64,000 nt of DNA from the NCBI GenBank assembly GCA_032622095.1, contig CP136065.1:51643949-51707948 (forward strand), read 5' to 3'. Below the pieces are notes generated by a model, which saw only the letters and a program-made list of their open reading frames with translations, searched no databases and had not been told where the DNA came from. Position 1 is the stretch's first letter, and each line of letters opens with the position of its first letter. Made by a program: the position numbers and the translations under genes. This document shows, one piece after another, positions 13,176 to 24,795 of this stretch. This DNA comes from Siphonodentalium dalli (Eukaryota > Mollusca > Scaphopoda > Gadilida > Siphonodentaliidae).

Positions 13176-15846
13176 TTGAAAGGGGCCACACTAAAAGCCT
13201 ACCGCTCCTCCCCAGGGGTCCGATTGAGATGGCGCATGCACTATCGTGCAGAATAGACCCCTATGTACCACAGTTCCAAGCCCCAAGTCGATAGCTTGAG
13301 CGCAAACAGTACTGTTAGCCCTAACTTGCGGCCGGTTCCGTCAGGTACTCAAAATAAAAAAAAAGGCATCGACCGCACCTCCACTGGCTGCCTGACCACG
13401 AATATGGAAATCATATCATGGAGCGAATACCCCTCTGCATCTATGGGCGATCGGGGAAGTAGCTAGCTGTAGCGAATGACTTAACCCATACGCTGCTGTC
13501 GAATTCGCTATTAATGTACGCAAACGCCGAAAATAACACCCGCAGACCGCATCGCCACCAGGGGACCGAGCGAGATGGTGCATGCATTGTCGTGCAGAAT
13601 AGACCTGTATGTACAAAAGTTACATTCCCCAAGTCGATAGCGGAAACAGCATTGTTAACCCATAACTTCCGGCCTGTTCCGTCAGGTACGCAAAATCAAT
13701 GACACTGTAGCTCAACTTGGATGGGGCATAAGTTCATGTGTTACAGTCAATAGAGCGATTATGAATGGGGAAAGTCTAAATTTCTATGTAATACTAGATG
13801 TCAACATGAAGAAATATATATAAACTAAAACCCAAGATGGTTGCTGCCAGCCATCTAGAGGTCACCCAAAAGATCCATATGAAGTTTGGTGACGATCGGA
13901 TGAGGGGTGTGGTCTGTAGGTTGTTTGAAAGGATTTATTCATGCAAAGAGAAAAATCCCAGATGGCTGCCGGCGTCCAATTTTTTAGTCGAAAAGTCTTC
14001 AAATTTGATATATTTCATCTAATGGTGATCACAAACAAGCTTGTAAATATTCAAAACAATTATCAAATAAATTATGGCTGCAGGGTGTGTCGATTGATTC
14101 AAATTTGAAATCCAAAATGGCTGCTGGCGGACATGATTTTTAATGAATTTCGGCCAAAATAGGAGACTCCTATCTAAAGGTCACCCCGAAGATCCATATT
14201 AAGTATTGGTGATGATAAGATGTGTGAGGTGGCCTGTACGGTGTGCCGAATGATTTAGTCATACAAAGAGTAAAAGTCAAAATAGGAGGCTCCCATTTAG
14301 AAGTCACCCCGAAGATCCATATGAAGTTTGGTGATGATCGGATGTGGGAGGTAACCTGTAGGGAATGCCGAAGGATTGTCATAGAGTAAAGTCCAAGATG
14401 GCCGCTTGCGGCCATGTTTGTTAACGAATTTCGGTCAAAATAGGAGGCTCCCATCTAGATGTCACCCCGAAGATCCATATAAAGTTTGGTGACGATCGGA
14501 GGTGAGATGCGCGCTGCAGGATGTGCCGATGGATTCAAATTTGAAATCCAAGATGGCTGCTGACGGCAATGTTTTTCAACGAATTTCGGTCAAAATTGGA
14601 GGTTCCCATCTAGAGGTCACCCCGCAGATCCACATGACGTTTGGTGATGATCGGATGAGGGATGTGGTCTGTATGGTGTGTCAAAGGATTTAGTCATGCA
14701 AAGAGTAAAGTCCAAGATGGCTTCTAAAACTAATTTCAGTCAAAATAGGAGGCTCCCATTTAGAAGTCACCCTGAAGATCCATATGAAGTTTGGTGATGA
14801 TCGGATGTGGGAGGTAACCTGTAGGGTGTGCCGAAGGATTGTCATAGAGTAAACTCCAAGATGGCCGCTTGTGGCCATGTTTGTTAACGAATTTCGGTCA
14901 AAATAGGAGGCTCCTATCTATAGGTCACCCCGAAGATCCATATAAAGTTTGGTGACGATCGGAAGTGAGATGCGCGCTGCAGGGTGTGCGATGGATTCAA
15001 ATTTGAAATCCAAGATGGCTGCTGACGGCCACGTTTTTAACGAATTTCGGTTAAAATTGGAGGCTCCCGTCTAGAGGTCACCTCGAAGATCCATATGAAG
15101 TTCGATGCCGATCGGATGATAAATGTGACCTGTCGGGTGTGTTAACGGAAACTGTTCAAGGACGGACGACGGATACCAACCCATGGCAATAGCTCAAACT
15201 TGACTTCGTCAAGTTGAGCTAAAAATGCACCGACCGAACCTACCTAGCTGCCTGACCACTGAAAGGGACATATCATGTAACGAATACTATTCTGCACCCA
15301 TGGGCGATCGGGCAAGACAGTCGCTAGCTGTAGTGGAAGTGAATCAATTAACGCATACGCTGCTGTCAAATTCGCTATGCATATACGCAAAAACGCCGAA
15401 TATAACACCCCCGACCCCACCGCGAGACGGGGCATGCATTGTCCAGAATAGACCTGTATGTACCATATTACGAGCTCGGGCTATTGATGGCGGGTGTGTA
15501 ATTTTCAGCGTTTTGAGTAAATTCATATCGAATTCGACAGCAGCTAATGGGTTAATTTATTCACTCCCGCTACAGCTCGCCCGATCGCCCATGGATACAC
15601 ATGGGTATTCGCTGCATGATATGATGTCCCTTTTCGTGGTCAGGCAGCCAGGGTCGGTGCATTTTGTATTTTGAGTACCTGACGGAACCCGCCGTAAGTT
15701 ATGGGTTAAGAGGACCTTTTCCGCTCGAGCTTTCGGGGATTGGAACTTGGGTACATACGGGTCTATTCTGCACGATATTGCATGCCCCATCTCGATCGGA
15801 CCCCTGGGGAGGTGCGGTCAGCTTTTAGTGTGACCGGTTGAAAGTA
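13176..15846. mobile_element. Large inverted-arm (foldback-type) DNA element
   Basis: The left arm (about 13176-13550) and right arm (about 15480-15846, inverted) match through some 370 bp. Shared landmarks include cacactaaaagc at the tips, cctccccaggggtccgat, gtgcagaatagaccc, ggttccgtcaggtac and ggctgcctgaccacgaa. Part of the arm is repeated again in direct orientation at 13551-13720 and 15220-15475, so the element is a compound palindrome. Its centre holds the minisatellite listed separately. Frames inside the arms of up to 149 codons are arm shadows without recognisable domains. No transposase is seen, and target duplications could not be defined. Confidence 0.7.
13820..15190. repeat. ~155-bp minisatellite inside the inverted-arm element
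   Basis: About eight degenerate units each contain the core gaagatccatatgaagtttg followed by gtgatgatcggatg, a gtaggGtgtgcc-like block and ccaagatggc. Core copies lie near 13871, 14191, 14311, 14471, 14625, 14777, 14933 and 15089. The last six are spaced 152-160 bp. A three-unit higher-order repeat of about 465 bp is visible: the gtgggaggtaacctg variant recurs at 14.3 and 14.8 kb and the gcgcgctgcag variant at 14.5 and 14.9 kb. The array ends with a small inverted repeat, agctcaaacttgac/gtcaagttgagct. Confidence 0.85.
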
Positions 15847-16724
15847 CACATGATTTAGCTTAATTGGAATGCTTTGCAGTCGGCTGAGGCTGAGTTGCGT
15901 GATCAACCTCGCAACAAATGCATCAGATGAAAGGTTTTACGAATTTATGCCGTCATTTATGTGAATTGGTTTGCGAGATAATTACAAAACTCTTAGAGTA
16001 GAACGAATAATTCGCCATCTTCAGGGTATAACGTATGACAAATCCGACGTGAGCTCCAACAAAAATGTCTGAGTGCTACATTTTATTGAGGTATATATGG
16101 TTATAGATGTCATCGAACTCCTATCTTTTTCTTACTTCATTTTTATTAATCCTTATAATAAATGCCCACGGGTATAGTTTTGGTTTCATTTCTCACATCC
16201 ACGTAGATTTATCCTGGAAAGAACTATAGACAACAATTCCGCCTGTCGCTTCAAAATACATCCTATGTTGTTGCTAATACATATACATGTGTGCTCAAAA
16301 AGAGTCATGACACGCAGGTAAAGGTGGAATTATATTGGAGGGGCAGATTTTTTTAAATCACATTTTGTGTAGCTGTCAAAACGTATTCAGAAAATAGACG
16401 TGCATGTGGAAACCACATATTTTATTGTTGCAAAATAATAAGTTTTAGCATGAATCATAGTAATATGTACCTTTCACATATTTCTGCCTATTTAACCCTT
16501 TCTACACTAAATAGATTCTCCCAATCAGTTAAAAAGTATACATCAGAATGGTCTATTATTGCTTTGCAGGGATGTGCAGATAATATAAGTAGACGACAGA
16601 TAATAAAAGTACAGAAGAATTCCCATTTATTGAGGCAAATGTTTACACAATAACTTATTTTCTGAACATTTCCTATGGGATAACTATATACTTATCAATG
16701 ATGCCTTAGTATAGAAATAGTTCA
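15847..16724. other. No recognisable feature
   Basis: AT-rich sequence without a long frame, tandem repeat or match to the dispersed families in this window. Short frames here (for example 16450-16653) show no domain. Confidence 0.5.
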
Positions 16725-17224
16725 ATATACGGGCGGCGTTGGCGGTGGGTATGCTGTTAAAATATTCACCTCCGTCAAAAACCGCCATAAACAAAAAGAA
16801 TAGTAAAATATAAACAGACCTTGTTCTTGCACCAATCAGAAATATGGCATAAACAGTATGTTATTGTCAATTTAAACAAAATAAAAAAACGTTACGTTAC
16901 CTGACTTGTGTTTAGATCCGGATATGGTAAACATAAAGAGCTTTATTTGTTACTGTTATGATATGGAAATAATAAAGAGCGTTTATATCATTTGTGTGTG
17001 ATTAACCAATATAATTGCGCTGTGTTATGTAAACAGAAGCACAACTTCTGTAACACGGGCATGCTCTTGTTTACGTACACCATCGTACGTCTTGACAATA
17101 AACTATTTACGCGCTGAGTATGCATATGAACAAAACTATATAATTATATTTTAATATTCCTTCTGTTGATGGCGATTTGAACAAATATGAATATTTCTGC
17201 ATCGAACGCCGCCCGTGCCTTTAA
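16725..17224. mobile_element. MITE family B, copy 1 (subfamily with CGGGCGGCG ends)
   Basis: The ends are acgggcggcgttgg... and ...cgaacgccgcccgt, inverted repeats, followed by gcctttaa on the right. The body of about 500 bp contains the family hallmarks: gtcaaaaaccgcca, aaacataaagagc, ataaagagcgtttat and gtgtgtgattaacca. It is nearly collinear with the copy at 32.4 kb and more distantly with the copies at 28.9, 30.6, 54.5 and 62.4 kb. There is no transposase. Confidence 0.8.
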
Positions 17225-17672
17225 TTATCACCAACAACGTGAATGAAATATCTACGCCACTTGCAAGAGTAACATTTCCCTTTAATATTCATCATAATTT
17301 ATTCCGAGAACGAGTCGAATGGCTCTTAGTCCCCGTTCATATATTATTACAATGCATATTTACAACATTATATATCACATAACTTATTTGTTTCCGTTTC
17401 ACGATGCATTCTCTGTTTGTGTTTACGATCATATTCTCAGGGACCACTGCGAATCATCAGTCAGTAAGGTATGATTATGATGGTGCGTCGATAGTTAGAT
17501 TCTCCATAAGCACGGAATGTCGATCGACCCAAAGGGACGGTAACCAGATGGGTGTATGTTATAGTATTTCCACTGAAATTACCACTCTGTATGGGTTTCT
17601 TGCACCAATATAACCGTCAACAGCGTGATACGGCTAGAACGACGAGACACCCCAACAAACCAAGCCATCCAT
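17225..17672. other. No recognisable feature
   Basis: Low-complexity-free AT-rich stretch; a 69-codon frame at 17404-17613 has no detectable domain. Confidence 0.45.
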
Positions 17673-17768
17673 GCTGTTCTCCCGAAAATTCTCACATTAT
17701 CTGCTTATTAAGAACTTGTTTTATGTAGGTAATGTGCTTATAATCGCCTCATTTTGAGTCGATAATGT
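17673..17768. mobile_element. MITE family C, truncated end
   Basis: gttctcccgaaaattctcac, attatctgctta and cctcattttgagtcgataat match the terminal ~95 bp of family C (compare 22256-22360 and 58185-58290). The homology stops abruptly at 17768, exactly where an open frame begins. Confidence 0.7.
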
Positions 17769-18118
17769 TAAACCATCATATTCCAAAAGTGAATGAAATT
17801 ATTGCTTGTAACAGCACAAGTCACAAACTGAATAACGACGTTCTGATCCAATTGGAAGAAAGCCACTTAAGAATGACATATTTAATAACGACAAAGTTTT
17901 GGGGCCAACACATAAAGGACCTGCCGTTTAGTGAAACATTATATTCAAGCACCGTATCTGAATATCGTAAAAATATTGTAGATAATATAACATTATGTGT
18001 AAACAAGGAATCAGTTATCATCGTTTACAAATTGAAATTGGAAAACATAAACAGCCAAAAGGACCAATTGAAGAAAACATTTGCAGGCAATGTATATAGT
18101 ATATGGACATTGAAATAA
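17765..18118 (+). CDS. Unrecognised 117-codon open frame
   Basis: The frame starts MLNHHIPKVNEIIACNST and ends ...GNVYSIWTLK. Composition is that of a soluble, lysine- and asparagine-rich protein with no obvious membrane segment or repeat. I recognise no family. It begins at the breakpoint of a family-C MITE and is followed by AT-rich sequence. It could be a remnant of a larger coding region, an exon, or a chance frame. A length of 117 codons in DNA of about 35% GC is more than usual but not decisive. Confidence 0.25.
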   Translation: MLNHHIPKVNEIIACNSTSHKLNNDVLIQLEESHLRMTYLITTKFWGQHIKDLPFSETLYSSTVSEYRKNIVDNITLCVNKESVIIVYKLKLENINSQKDQLKKTFAGNVYSIWTLK

Positions 18119-18633
18119 AGATCATTACCTTATTCGATGTGATGCATACAATAGTTATATCGATGATATAGGAACACATAATGGTACATTGATATATCGC
18201 ATGAAACTCCTATATCATTGAACAATCCATTAGATATAATCTTCTCTCTCATTAGTGTGTAATCGCCGCGTGCTTCCTGTGATACTTGACATCGCGCCAA
18301 GTAAATTACCGCACGGATTAATATTAGTATTTAGAAAAGCCGCGCTTAACACCAATACCAGACATTGCAAAATGATTACTTTGTTCATTAAAGTTCAATT
18401 ATTGTCCAACTTCGTTGCACTGACGAAAATAGGCACAAAAACAAAGAGGCAAATTGGGGACCTATATGTTTCGTCGAAAGGCAGAGCGCGCAATACTGCC
18501 GTACACGGTTGTGAAGCATCTCAACTAACGTCGTGCATGTGTTCATTTTACATGCATTTTCAGCTTCTTCTAAAGATTTTCAGCCTTTCTTAAAAGGCAT
18601 ATAAAGCTCTAGTTTTTATCATGTGGTATATAT
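18119..18633. other. No firm feature; one 112-codon frame
   Basis: The plus frame 18255-18593 (MCNRRVLPVILDIAP...) has no recognised domain and no homologue elsewhere in the window. I treat it as probably non-coding. Confidence 0.35.
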
Positions 18634-18779
18634 TATCTTCAACTTGTTACGTTGGGATATAAGATTTTATGAAACTCGTTTGATAAATTTGCTTCACAAC
18701 TCGTCTACGACTCGTTGTGAATCAAATTTATCAAACTCGTTTCATAAAAACTTATATCCCACCATAACTCGTTGAAGAT
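18634..18779. repeat. Hairpin (foldback) element with phased ACTCG motifs, copy 1
   Basis: The left arm begins atcttcaacttgttacg and the right arm ends ataactcgttgaagat. About 70 bp pair with only a few mismatches around a ~5-base loop (ctacg). The right arm carries actcg three times at spacings of about 25 and 32 bases. The right arm is followed by cctctat, as in the similar hairpin at 31.6 kb. Confidence 0.85.
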
Positions 18780-19222
18780 CCTCTATATATGTATGATTAA
18801 ATGATAAGCACAAGTTTATACTATTAATGACAAACAATGAAATAGAAGCATGCAACACGTGGGTTACACTAAAACTGTTCGCTGATTGTTAATTGGGTCA
18901 TGCGTTTTATATTCCAATAGAACACCATTACACGAATCCACGAATTTAGATCCAGATGACTAAAGACGGTCGATATAGTAACTGGGCGTGTTTTTGTATG
19001 TGAGCGACCAGAGACTAATCGATCGACAATTCACAAGAAGAATCCGGGCTAACGTAAAGTGTTGCATGGTCTAATATCCAAACTGCAGGCATATTTCAGG
19101 AACACACTAAAAAAATGTAAACCGGGGCCTACGTCGGCTCCAAGAAAGGGCTTAAGTGGTGTGCGAAGTATGTTTATTTCCTCCGTTTCTCAATGAATAC
19201 ATGAAATTTGGAATATATATGC
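18780..19222. other. No recognisable feature
   Basis: Unique-looking sequence between two hairpins, without a long frame or repeat match. Confidence 0.4.
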
Positions 19223-19366
19223 CATCAACGTCGTTTTTGGATTGAGCTATGAGCCTATAGATCTATCAGTAGAAAAAAAAACATACCGTATAATTCCGCG
19301 AACTAACTATGTTCGTTTACTGATACATCTATTGGCTCATAGATCAATCGAAAAACGACGTTGATG
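19223..19366. repeat. Inverted repeat / hairpin element
   Basis: catcaacgtcgtttttggat at the left pairs with the right end ...cgaaaaacgacgttgatg. Inside, gagcctatagatctatcagta pairs with tactgatacatctattggctc. The arms are about 50 bp and the loop, about 45 bp, includes an A-run. The two arms enclose no gene. Confidence 0.85.
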
Positions 19367-19689
19367 TCTTATAATTTAACGATATATCTTTATTTTCAAC
19401 TATCTACTTATTAATCCATCTCATAAAAAAAATTGACAAAACGGAATTTGCCGTTGGAAGATCTCCGAATATGGTTGATGGGCCGAAAAATAAATTGGCC
19501 GACATTGGCAACGACCATGCAAGCGAACTTTCAGTCTGGCCCTGTTGGCGTTTAAGATAAATAATGACGCGAAAACGTCTTAATAATTATCAACACACAG
19601 AACGTCGAATACGAATAGATTGTCCTGACTGGTTATCGATCTCCGGTAAAATTATCAACTCCCGATGTAAACAAATGCCCTGGTCACAT
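19367..19689. other. No recognisable feature
   Basis: No frame, tandem repeat or family match seen. Confidence 0.4.
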
Positions 19690-20190
19690 CTAGTGTTGCA
19701 ACACATCCTCGCACAAATACGCACATAATCGACATATAAAGTGAAATACGTACATACTGTGATTATTTGATTCTAAAAAAAGCAGATAATGGAGTTATGT
19801 CAGTTATTTAGTTTTACGGCGCGGGTCACAGTGAAAACACATGTTAAAGAGCTTATACATAAACAGTGATGGGTTAGCTTATTTGTGTCATTGTGCGCAC
19901 ATAATCTGGTTAGAATCGTTTCATTGTGTGTCGATAATGTGAATAAAACGCTCTAATTTTCCGCACATTATCGACTCAAAATTAGGCGATTCTCAGCAGA
20001 TTTTATCAAATAAACCAAGTTCAATTATAAGCAGACAATGAGCGGATTTTCGGTAGAACAGTCTGAATGTTTTCGTGATATGAAGCACACCAAACGCTTA
20101 GGGGTTTTCAACCTAAAACAAGTTATATTTATAAACAGATAATCTGCGGTTTTTCGGGAGAAAGGTTGAACAAATGCCCCGACCACACCT
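19690..20190. mobile_element. MITE family C, reverse-oriented full-length copy
   Basis: The copy runs from acacatcctcgcacaaatac and gcacataatcgacatata to cagataatctgcgg and ttttcgggaga. Family C is rich in the internal palindromic motif attatcgactca/tgagtcgataat and in atctgctta, and has no coding capacity. Other copies or parts lie at 17.7, 20.6, 21.2, 22.3/24.2, 24.8 and 58.2 kb, in both orientations. Confidence 0.75.
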
Positions 20191-20349
20191 AATGTTCTCG
20201 TGATAAATGACATGTCGGTCATTGATATGAAGCTGAACATATGTTCATAGGGTTGTAATCGGGTAAAACATTTAATTCAATCCCAATAACATGATCAATG
20301 TTCATCATCGATATGTCATGGACGATGGTGCCGTCGTGTTGAATCCCCC

Positions 20350-20560
20350 TTTACCCAACCGACATCACCCGACTAGAAAAAGTACTAAGAAGAGCAACAC
20401 GATTCACCACAAAGAAATATCGGAGAGATGATGGATCCGTCACAGACATGCTGACATGTGGACCTTAATCTTCCGTCTCTCCAGGGAAGAAAAGAGCAAA
20501 CTCTAATACATTACCATAAAATAGTAAAGGAGTTACTTCCAGTCCTACCTAAGTCAGACT
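20350..20560 (+). pseudogene. Non-LTR reverse transcriptase C-terminal fragment (unit 1)
   Basis: Forward-strand translation gives RLEKVLRRATRF and DGSVTDMLT, then after a +1 shift LNLPSLQGRKEQTLIHYHKI. This block is typical of the C-terminal end of CR1/L2/Jockey-group ORF2 proteins. A single-base insertion between the two parts is shared by all three units, so it predates the duplication. Unit 2 repeats it at about 20990-21195. Confidence 0.75.
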
Positions 20561-21709
20561 ATCTCAACAACATATCCCTGCACAAATACACACATAATCG
20601 ACATATAATGTGAAATAGATGCATACTGTGATTATTTGACTCTGAAGTAAGCAGATAATGGACTCTTATCTGTTATTTAGTTTTATGGCGTGGGCCACAG
20701 TGAAAACAAATGTTAGAAGAGCATACACCTAAAAAGTTATGAGTTGACTTATTTGCGTCATTGTGCACACATAATCTGCTTAGAATCGCATCATTATGAG
20801 TCGATAATGTGACTAAAATGCTTTCATTTCCAGCACATTAACGACTCAAAATGAGGCGATTCTCAACAGATTATCAACGTAAAACAAGTTATATTTATAA
20901 ACATTTAATTAAATCCTAATAAAATAATCAATGTTCATCATCGATCTGTCATGGACGATGGTGCCGTCGTGTTGAATCCCCCTTTACCCAACCGACATCA
21001 CCCGACTAGAAAAAGTACTAAGAAGAGCAACACGATTCATCACAAAGAAATATCGGAGAGATGATGGATCCGTCACAGACATGCTGACATGTGGACCTTA
21101 ATCTTCCGTCTCTCCAGGGAAGAAAAGAGCAAACTCTAATACATTACCATAAAATAGTAAAGGAGTTACTTCCAGCCCTACCTAAGTCAGACTATTTCAA
21201 CAACATATCCCTGCACAAATACACACATAATCGACATATAATGTGAAATAGATGCATCCTGTGATTATTTGACTCTGAAGTAAGCAGATAATGGACTCTT
21301 ATCTGTTATTAGTTTTATGGCGTGGGCCACAGTGAAAACAAATGTTAGAAGAGCATACACCTAAAAAGTTATGAGTTGACTTATTTGCGTCATTGTGCAC
21401 ACATAATCTGCTTAGAATCGCATCATTATGAATCGATAATGTGACTAAAACGCTTTCATTTCCAGCACATTAACGACTCAAAATGAGGCGATTCTCAACA
21501 GATTATCAACGTAAAACAAGTTATATTTATAAACAGATAATCTGCGGGGTTTTTTTTTCGAGAAAAAGGTTGAACAAATGCCCTGGCCACACCTAATGTT
21601 CTCCTGATAAATGACATGTCGGTCATTGATATGAAGCTGAACAAATATTCATAGGGTTGTAATCGGGTAACACATTTAATTAAATCCCAATAAAATAATC
21701 AATGTTCAT

Positions 21710-22245
21710 CATCGATCTGTCATGGACGATGGTGCCGTCGTGTTGAATCCCCCTTTACCCAACCGACATCACCCGACTAGAAAAAGTACTAAGAAGAGCA
21801 ACACGATTCATCACAAAGAAATATCGGAGAGATGATGGATCCGTCACAGACATGCTGACATGTGGACCTCAATCTTCCGCCTCTCCAGGGAATAAAAGAG
21901 CAAACGCTAATACATTACCATAAAATAGTAAAGGAGTTGCTTCCAGCCCTACCATAGCCAGACTATCTGAAAGCTAAGAAAATATATTCAAGGAAAATCA
22001 AAGCCGTCATATTCGAAGACCGTCAGTCAAAATTCAGTGGAAAAAGAGGAGTATAAAACACGAGTCGTTTGAACTACTGTGTACAATTAGCGTGCAATAC
22101 GACCGCCCCGTTGTGAAAACTACCATCCAGTGGAACCACCTGGAACAGTCGGTTGTTGAGATAAGTGACCCAGCAGGATTTCTAGCTGCCCTTCGATGGA
22201 AGCCACCGGACACTGACTATATTACAGCACAAACAACCATCTAAT
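21710..22245 (+). pseudogene. Non-LTR retrotransposon 3' coding end (unit 3, longest)
   Basis: The unit repeats the RT C-terminal block and continues further than units 1 and 2. Its last part reads TTIQWNHLEQSVVEISDP and then AGFLAALRW, the usual closing segment of LINE ORF2 proteins (W-N-x-L, then a short helix). A stop follows near 22240. Stops and frameshifts show that it is dead. It belongs to a different LINE from the one at 44-47 kb. Confidence 0.7.
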
Positions 22246-22255
22246 CACCCAGGCC

Positions 22256-24440
22256 GCTCTCCCGAAAACCCGCACATTACCTGCTTATAATATAACTTGT
22301 TTCAGGTAGGTTATCTGCTTAGCATTGCCTCATTTTGAGTCGATATTGTGCTGAAAATTATAGGCCGGATTCGTCATCTCCGGTTTAAACCTCCATTGGG
22401 GGTCCAGCCAAACCTGGTCTAAGGGGGCGTTTTTGACGTTCAGTTGCCAGCTAATTGACAACTCGATTCGGTGATATGATTTTGCAACCAAACTACCCTC
22501 TTACCAATCGGACCAAAAGATAGGCCGATATAATGGTTATTGGCAAGTCATAAATTATCGTGACCGCGTGCACGCTCAATGGAGTTATTCATTGAGAAAG
22601 AAGTATCGCTTATTGACTATTAGTCCGATCTCATTCTGTGTTTAAATTAATTTAACAAAGGGCATGTCTCTCAACACGAGTTTCACGCTACGTTCATCAC
22701 TTTGTTTTTGATAGATTTATGCGAGATGCTTCATCCGCAAAGACAAAATTTGGTGTATTTATATACATGCATATCTATATATATTAAAGGGTATAGGAGC
22801 TATCTGTATGTCCGTTTGTCTGTTCGCAACTGTTCTCCAATTATCCCTGGACCGATTTAAATTAAATTCGGGGTGTGGTGATTCGTGTGGTATAACGGCG
22901 TTAGGTTTAAAAAAAAATTATTTAAAAATAAGAAAAATATAATTTAAAACGAATTAAAAAATTGTGTTAAATTGAGTAAGGAGTTGAATCTAAAAAGAAA
23001 CAAAATTTAAAATTAAATTAACATTTGTTTGTTTTAAATTTGAGTAAATTAAAAAAAAAATCATAAATGTTCAAATGATCAAATTGTGCGCGAAGCCCCT
23101 CTGGCGCTGAATAAAATCTCCATAATCGAGTCAATCCTGGACCAAGAGGCCAGTCAAGTAAAGGCAATTTGCTTATGAGTGCACACCATAAGCGGCATCT
23201 GAACTGTTGGAAGTGGGCAACCATGCAGATGGACAGCTTTTAATAAAGAAATATATTACATGCGTTGATTGTTTTTCAATGTCATACATTTCCAGTCATG
23301 CATAAAATCAAAAAGGTTCCCAGGTTTTGAACTGGTCGAATATTATGGGAATTTATAGGCGTAGCCAGAGTAGAGATTTGTGGCATGATCTACATCAAAA
23401 TAAGTTATCAAATTTGACTCATTTAGTAATATAAGTTTAGGATGGCAAACTATGTGTATATCATATCTGGTCATGCAGTAGTATCGTTTTGGTGTCAAAA
23501 TTAAAACGTTGAAGCCTTCAAATGAATTCGTAGAAAACACCAGTATTTGTGATTGTCACAAGCCAAACAAAAAAACCAAAGAACATATCCCATATCTGAG
23601 CAAAGCTCGCGTGCGAATGAATCAACTGTGATAAAGCCAGTCGGCAGTCGCCACTTAGACACGCCCTCACTCGAGATTATTTACAGCTCCACCCTTTGAT
23701 TGATTGTTTGACAATTCTAAACCGCGATGAAGAAAAGACGGATTCGTCATCCCAAGTTTAGCCTCGATAAAGCTGGTTTAGCTGGACCGCCGAATTAGAT
23801 GGTTTAGTTGCCGGTTTAAGCTTATAAAATGCAAAAACAATATTGAAATTGACAAAAACTTATCCCCATACGCTATATATGTGTGACTGCTTCTCGCTTA
23901 TAAATTTCCAATCAAAATATGACCGCTGTCGTAATTATTTATTTTCGCAATCAATAAAACGAGGCGGTCCGCATTAGGAAAGTACATTTAATTATCTCGA
24001 CGATACAGAGACACTACTGCTAAACCACTGGTCTGGCTGGACCAGGTTTAAACCAGAGATGACGAATGCGTCACTTAGACCTGCGGTCTGGGGTTTAAAC
24101 CTCGGTTTTTGCTGACTCACTGCGGTTTAAACCTAGAGGTTTACGTAGACCAGGTTTAAACCTGAGATGACGAATCCGGCCATAGAGTTTTAGTCATATT
24201 ATCGACTCATATTGAGGCGATTCTAAGCAGATTATGTGCGGACAATGACACAAATAAGCCAACTCACGACTCTCCAGGTGTTCGGTCTTTAACACGCGTT
24301 TTAACTGTGGCCCACGCCATAAAACTAAATAACGGCATGACTCCAGTATCTGCTTATTTCAGAATCAAATTATGTACCTATTTCACATTATAGGTCGATT
24401 ATGTGCGTATTCGCGCGAGGACATGTTGAAACACCACATT
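22256..24440. mobile_element. MITE family C split by a later insertion
   Basis: The left part 22256-22360 and right part 24183-24440 join into one family-C copy collinear with 58185-58555. The junction falls inside the gaaaat|gagttttagtc segment of the family. The right part includes ggcgattctaagcagatta and the terminal gcgcgaggacatgttg. Confidence 0.8.
22359..24184. mobile_element. TIR element D inserted in a MITE, TA target
   Basis: The left end ggccggattcgtcatctc followed by ggtttaaacct is mirrored at the right end as aggtttaaacctgagatga and cgaatccggcc. The inverted repeats are about 29 bp with one mismatch. TA flanks both ends where the host MITE would be continuous, suggesting a TA target. 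The interior repeats the gtttaaac and gatgacgaat motifs several times near both ends and contains no transposase frame. A second repeat (aaggttcccaggttttgaac, near 23313) inside it has a diverged relative at 47.9 kb. Confidence 0.75.
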
Positions 24441-24795
24441 CTCCTCCACCAATGCGCCTAAAGTCGACAGTACGGCTCCTGCATTGCATTGTACAGATCC
24501 CGTTGATCAGCTAGTCTGATTCATTTGTTTTCGCTGTAACAATGTTGTAATGGACTCTTTTCCGAAAATTGGGCAAATGATAAACGCGGCACACATTTTG
24601 AGCGTTCAGTCGAGCATTACAACAACATGAACACGGCTAAAATGCAATGACAGAAGAATAGTACAGTCTCCGTAAGGAACAGATACGCGCAATGCAATCG
24701 TCAAATTGTCAAATAGTTCTGGCGTCGAGTTTTTGCACTAAGAATCCTCCGGAATTATCGCTCCGCGCTTTCGCGCCACGTCATGTGGGACAACG
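24441..24795. other. No recognisable feature
   Basis: Unique-looking sequence separating two family-C MITEs. Confidence 0.4.

Larger units (their letters stand above)
20296..22250. repeat. Three-fold tandem duplication of a LINE-tail plus MITE-C unit
   Basis: caatgttcatcatcgat recurs at 20296, 20929 and 21700. Each is followed by the same LINE 3' coding block (tagaaaaagtactaagaag...), and between the blocks lies a family-C MITE segment. Full unit length is about 771 bp. The first unit is 633 bp because a ~138-bp piece is missing, with its join at a short repeated aaca/aacac. Units differ by few substitutions, so the duplication is younger than the elements in it. Confidence 0.9.

Noticed and set aside
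14170-14454. 94-codon minus frame
   Set aside because: It spans minisatellite units and shows the repeat period in its own sequence.
15225-15674. 149-codon plus frame
   Set aside because: It lies in the arm region of the inverted-arm element. Mirror frames appear on the other strand, and the frame is not kept in the left arm.
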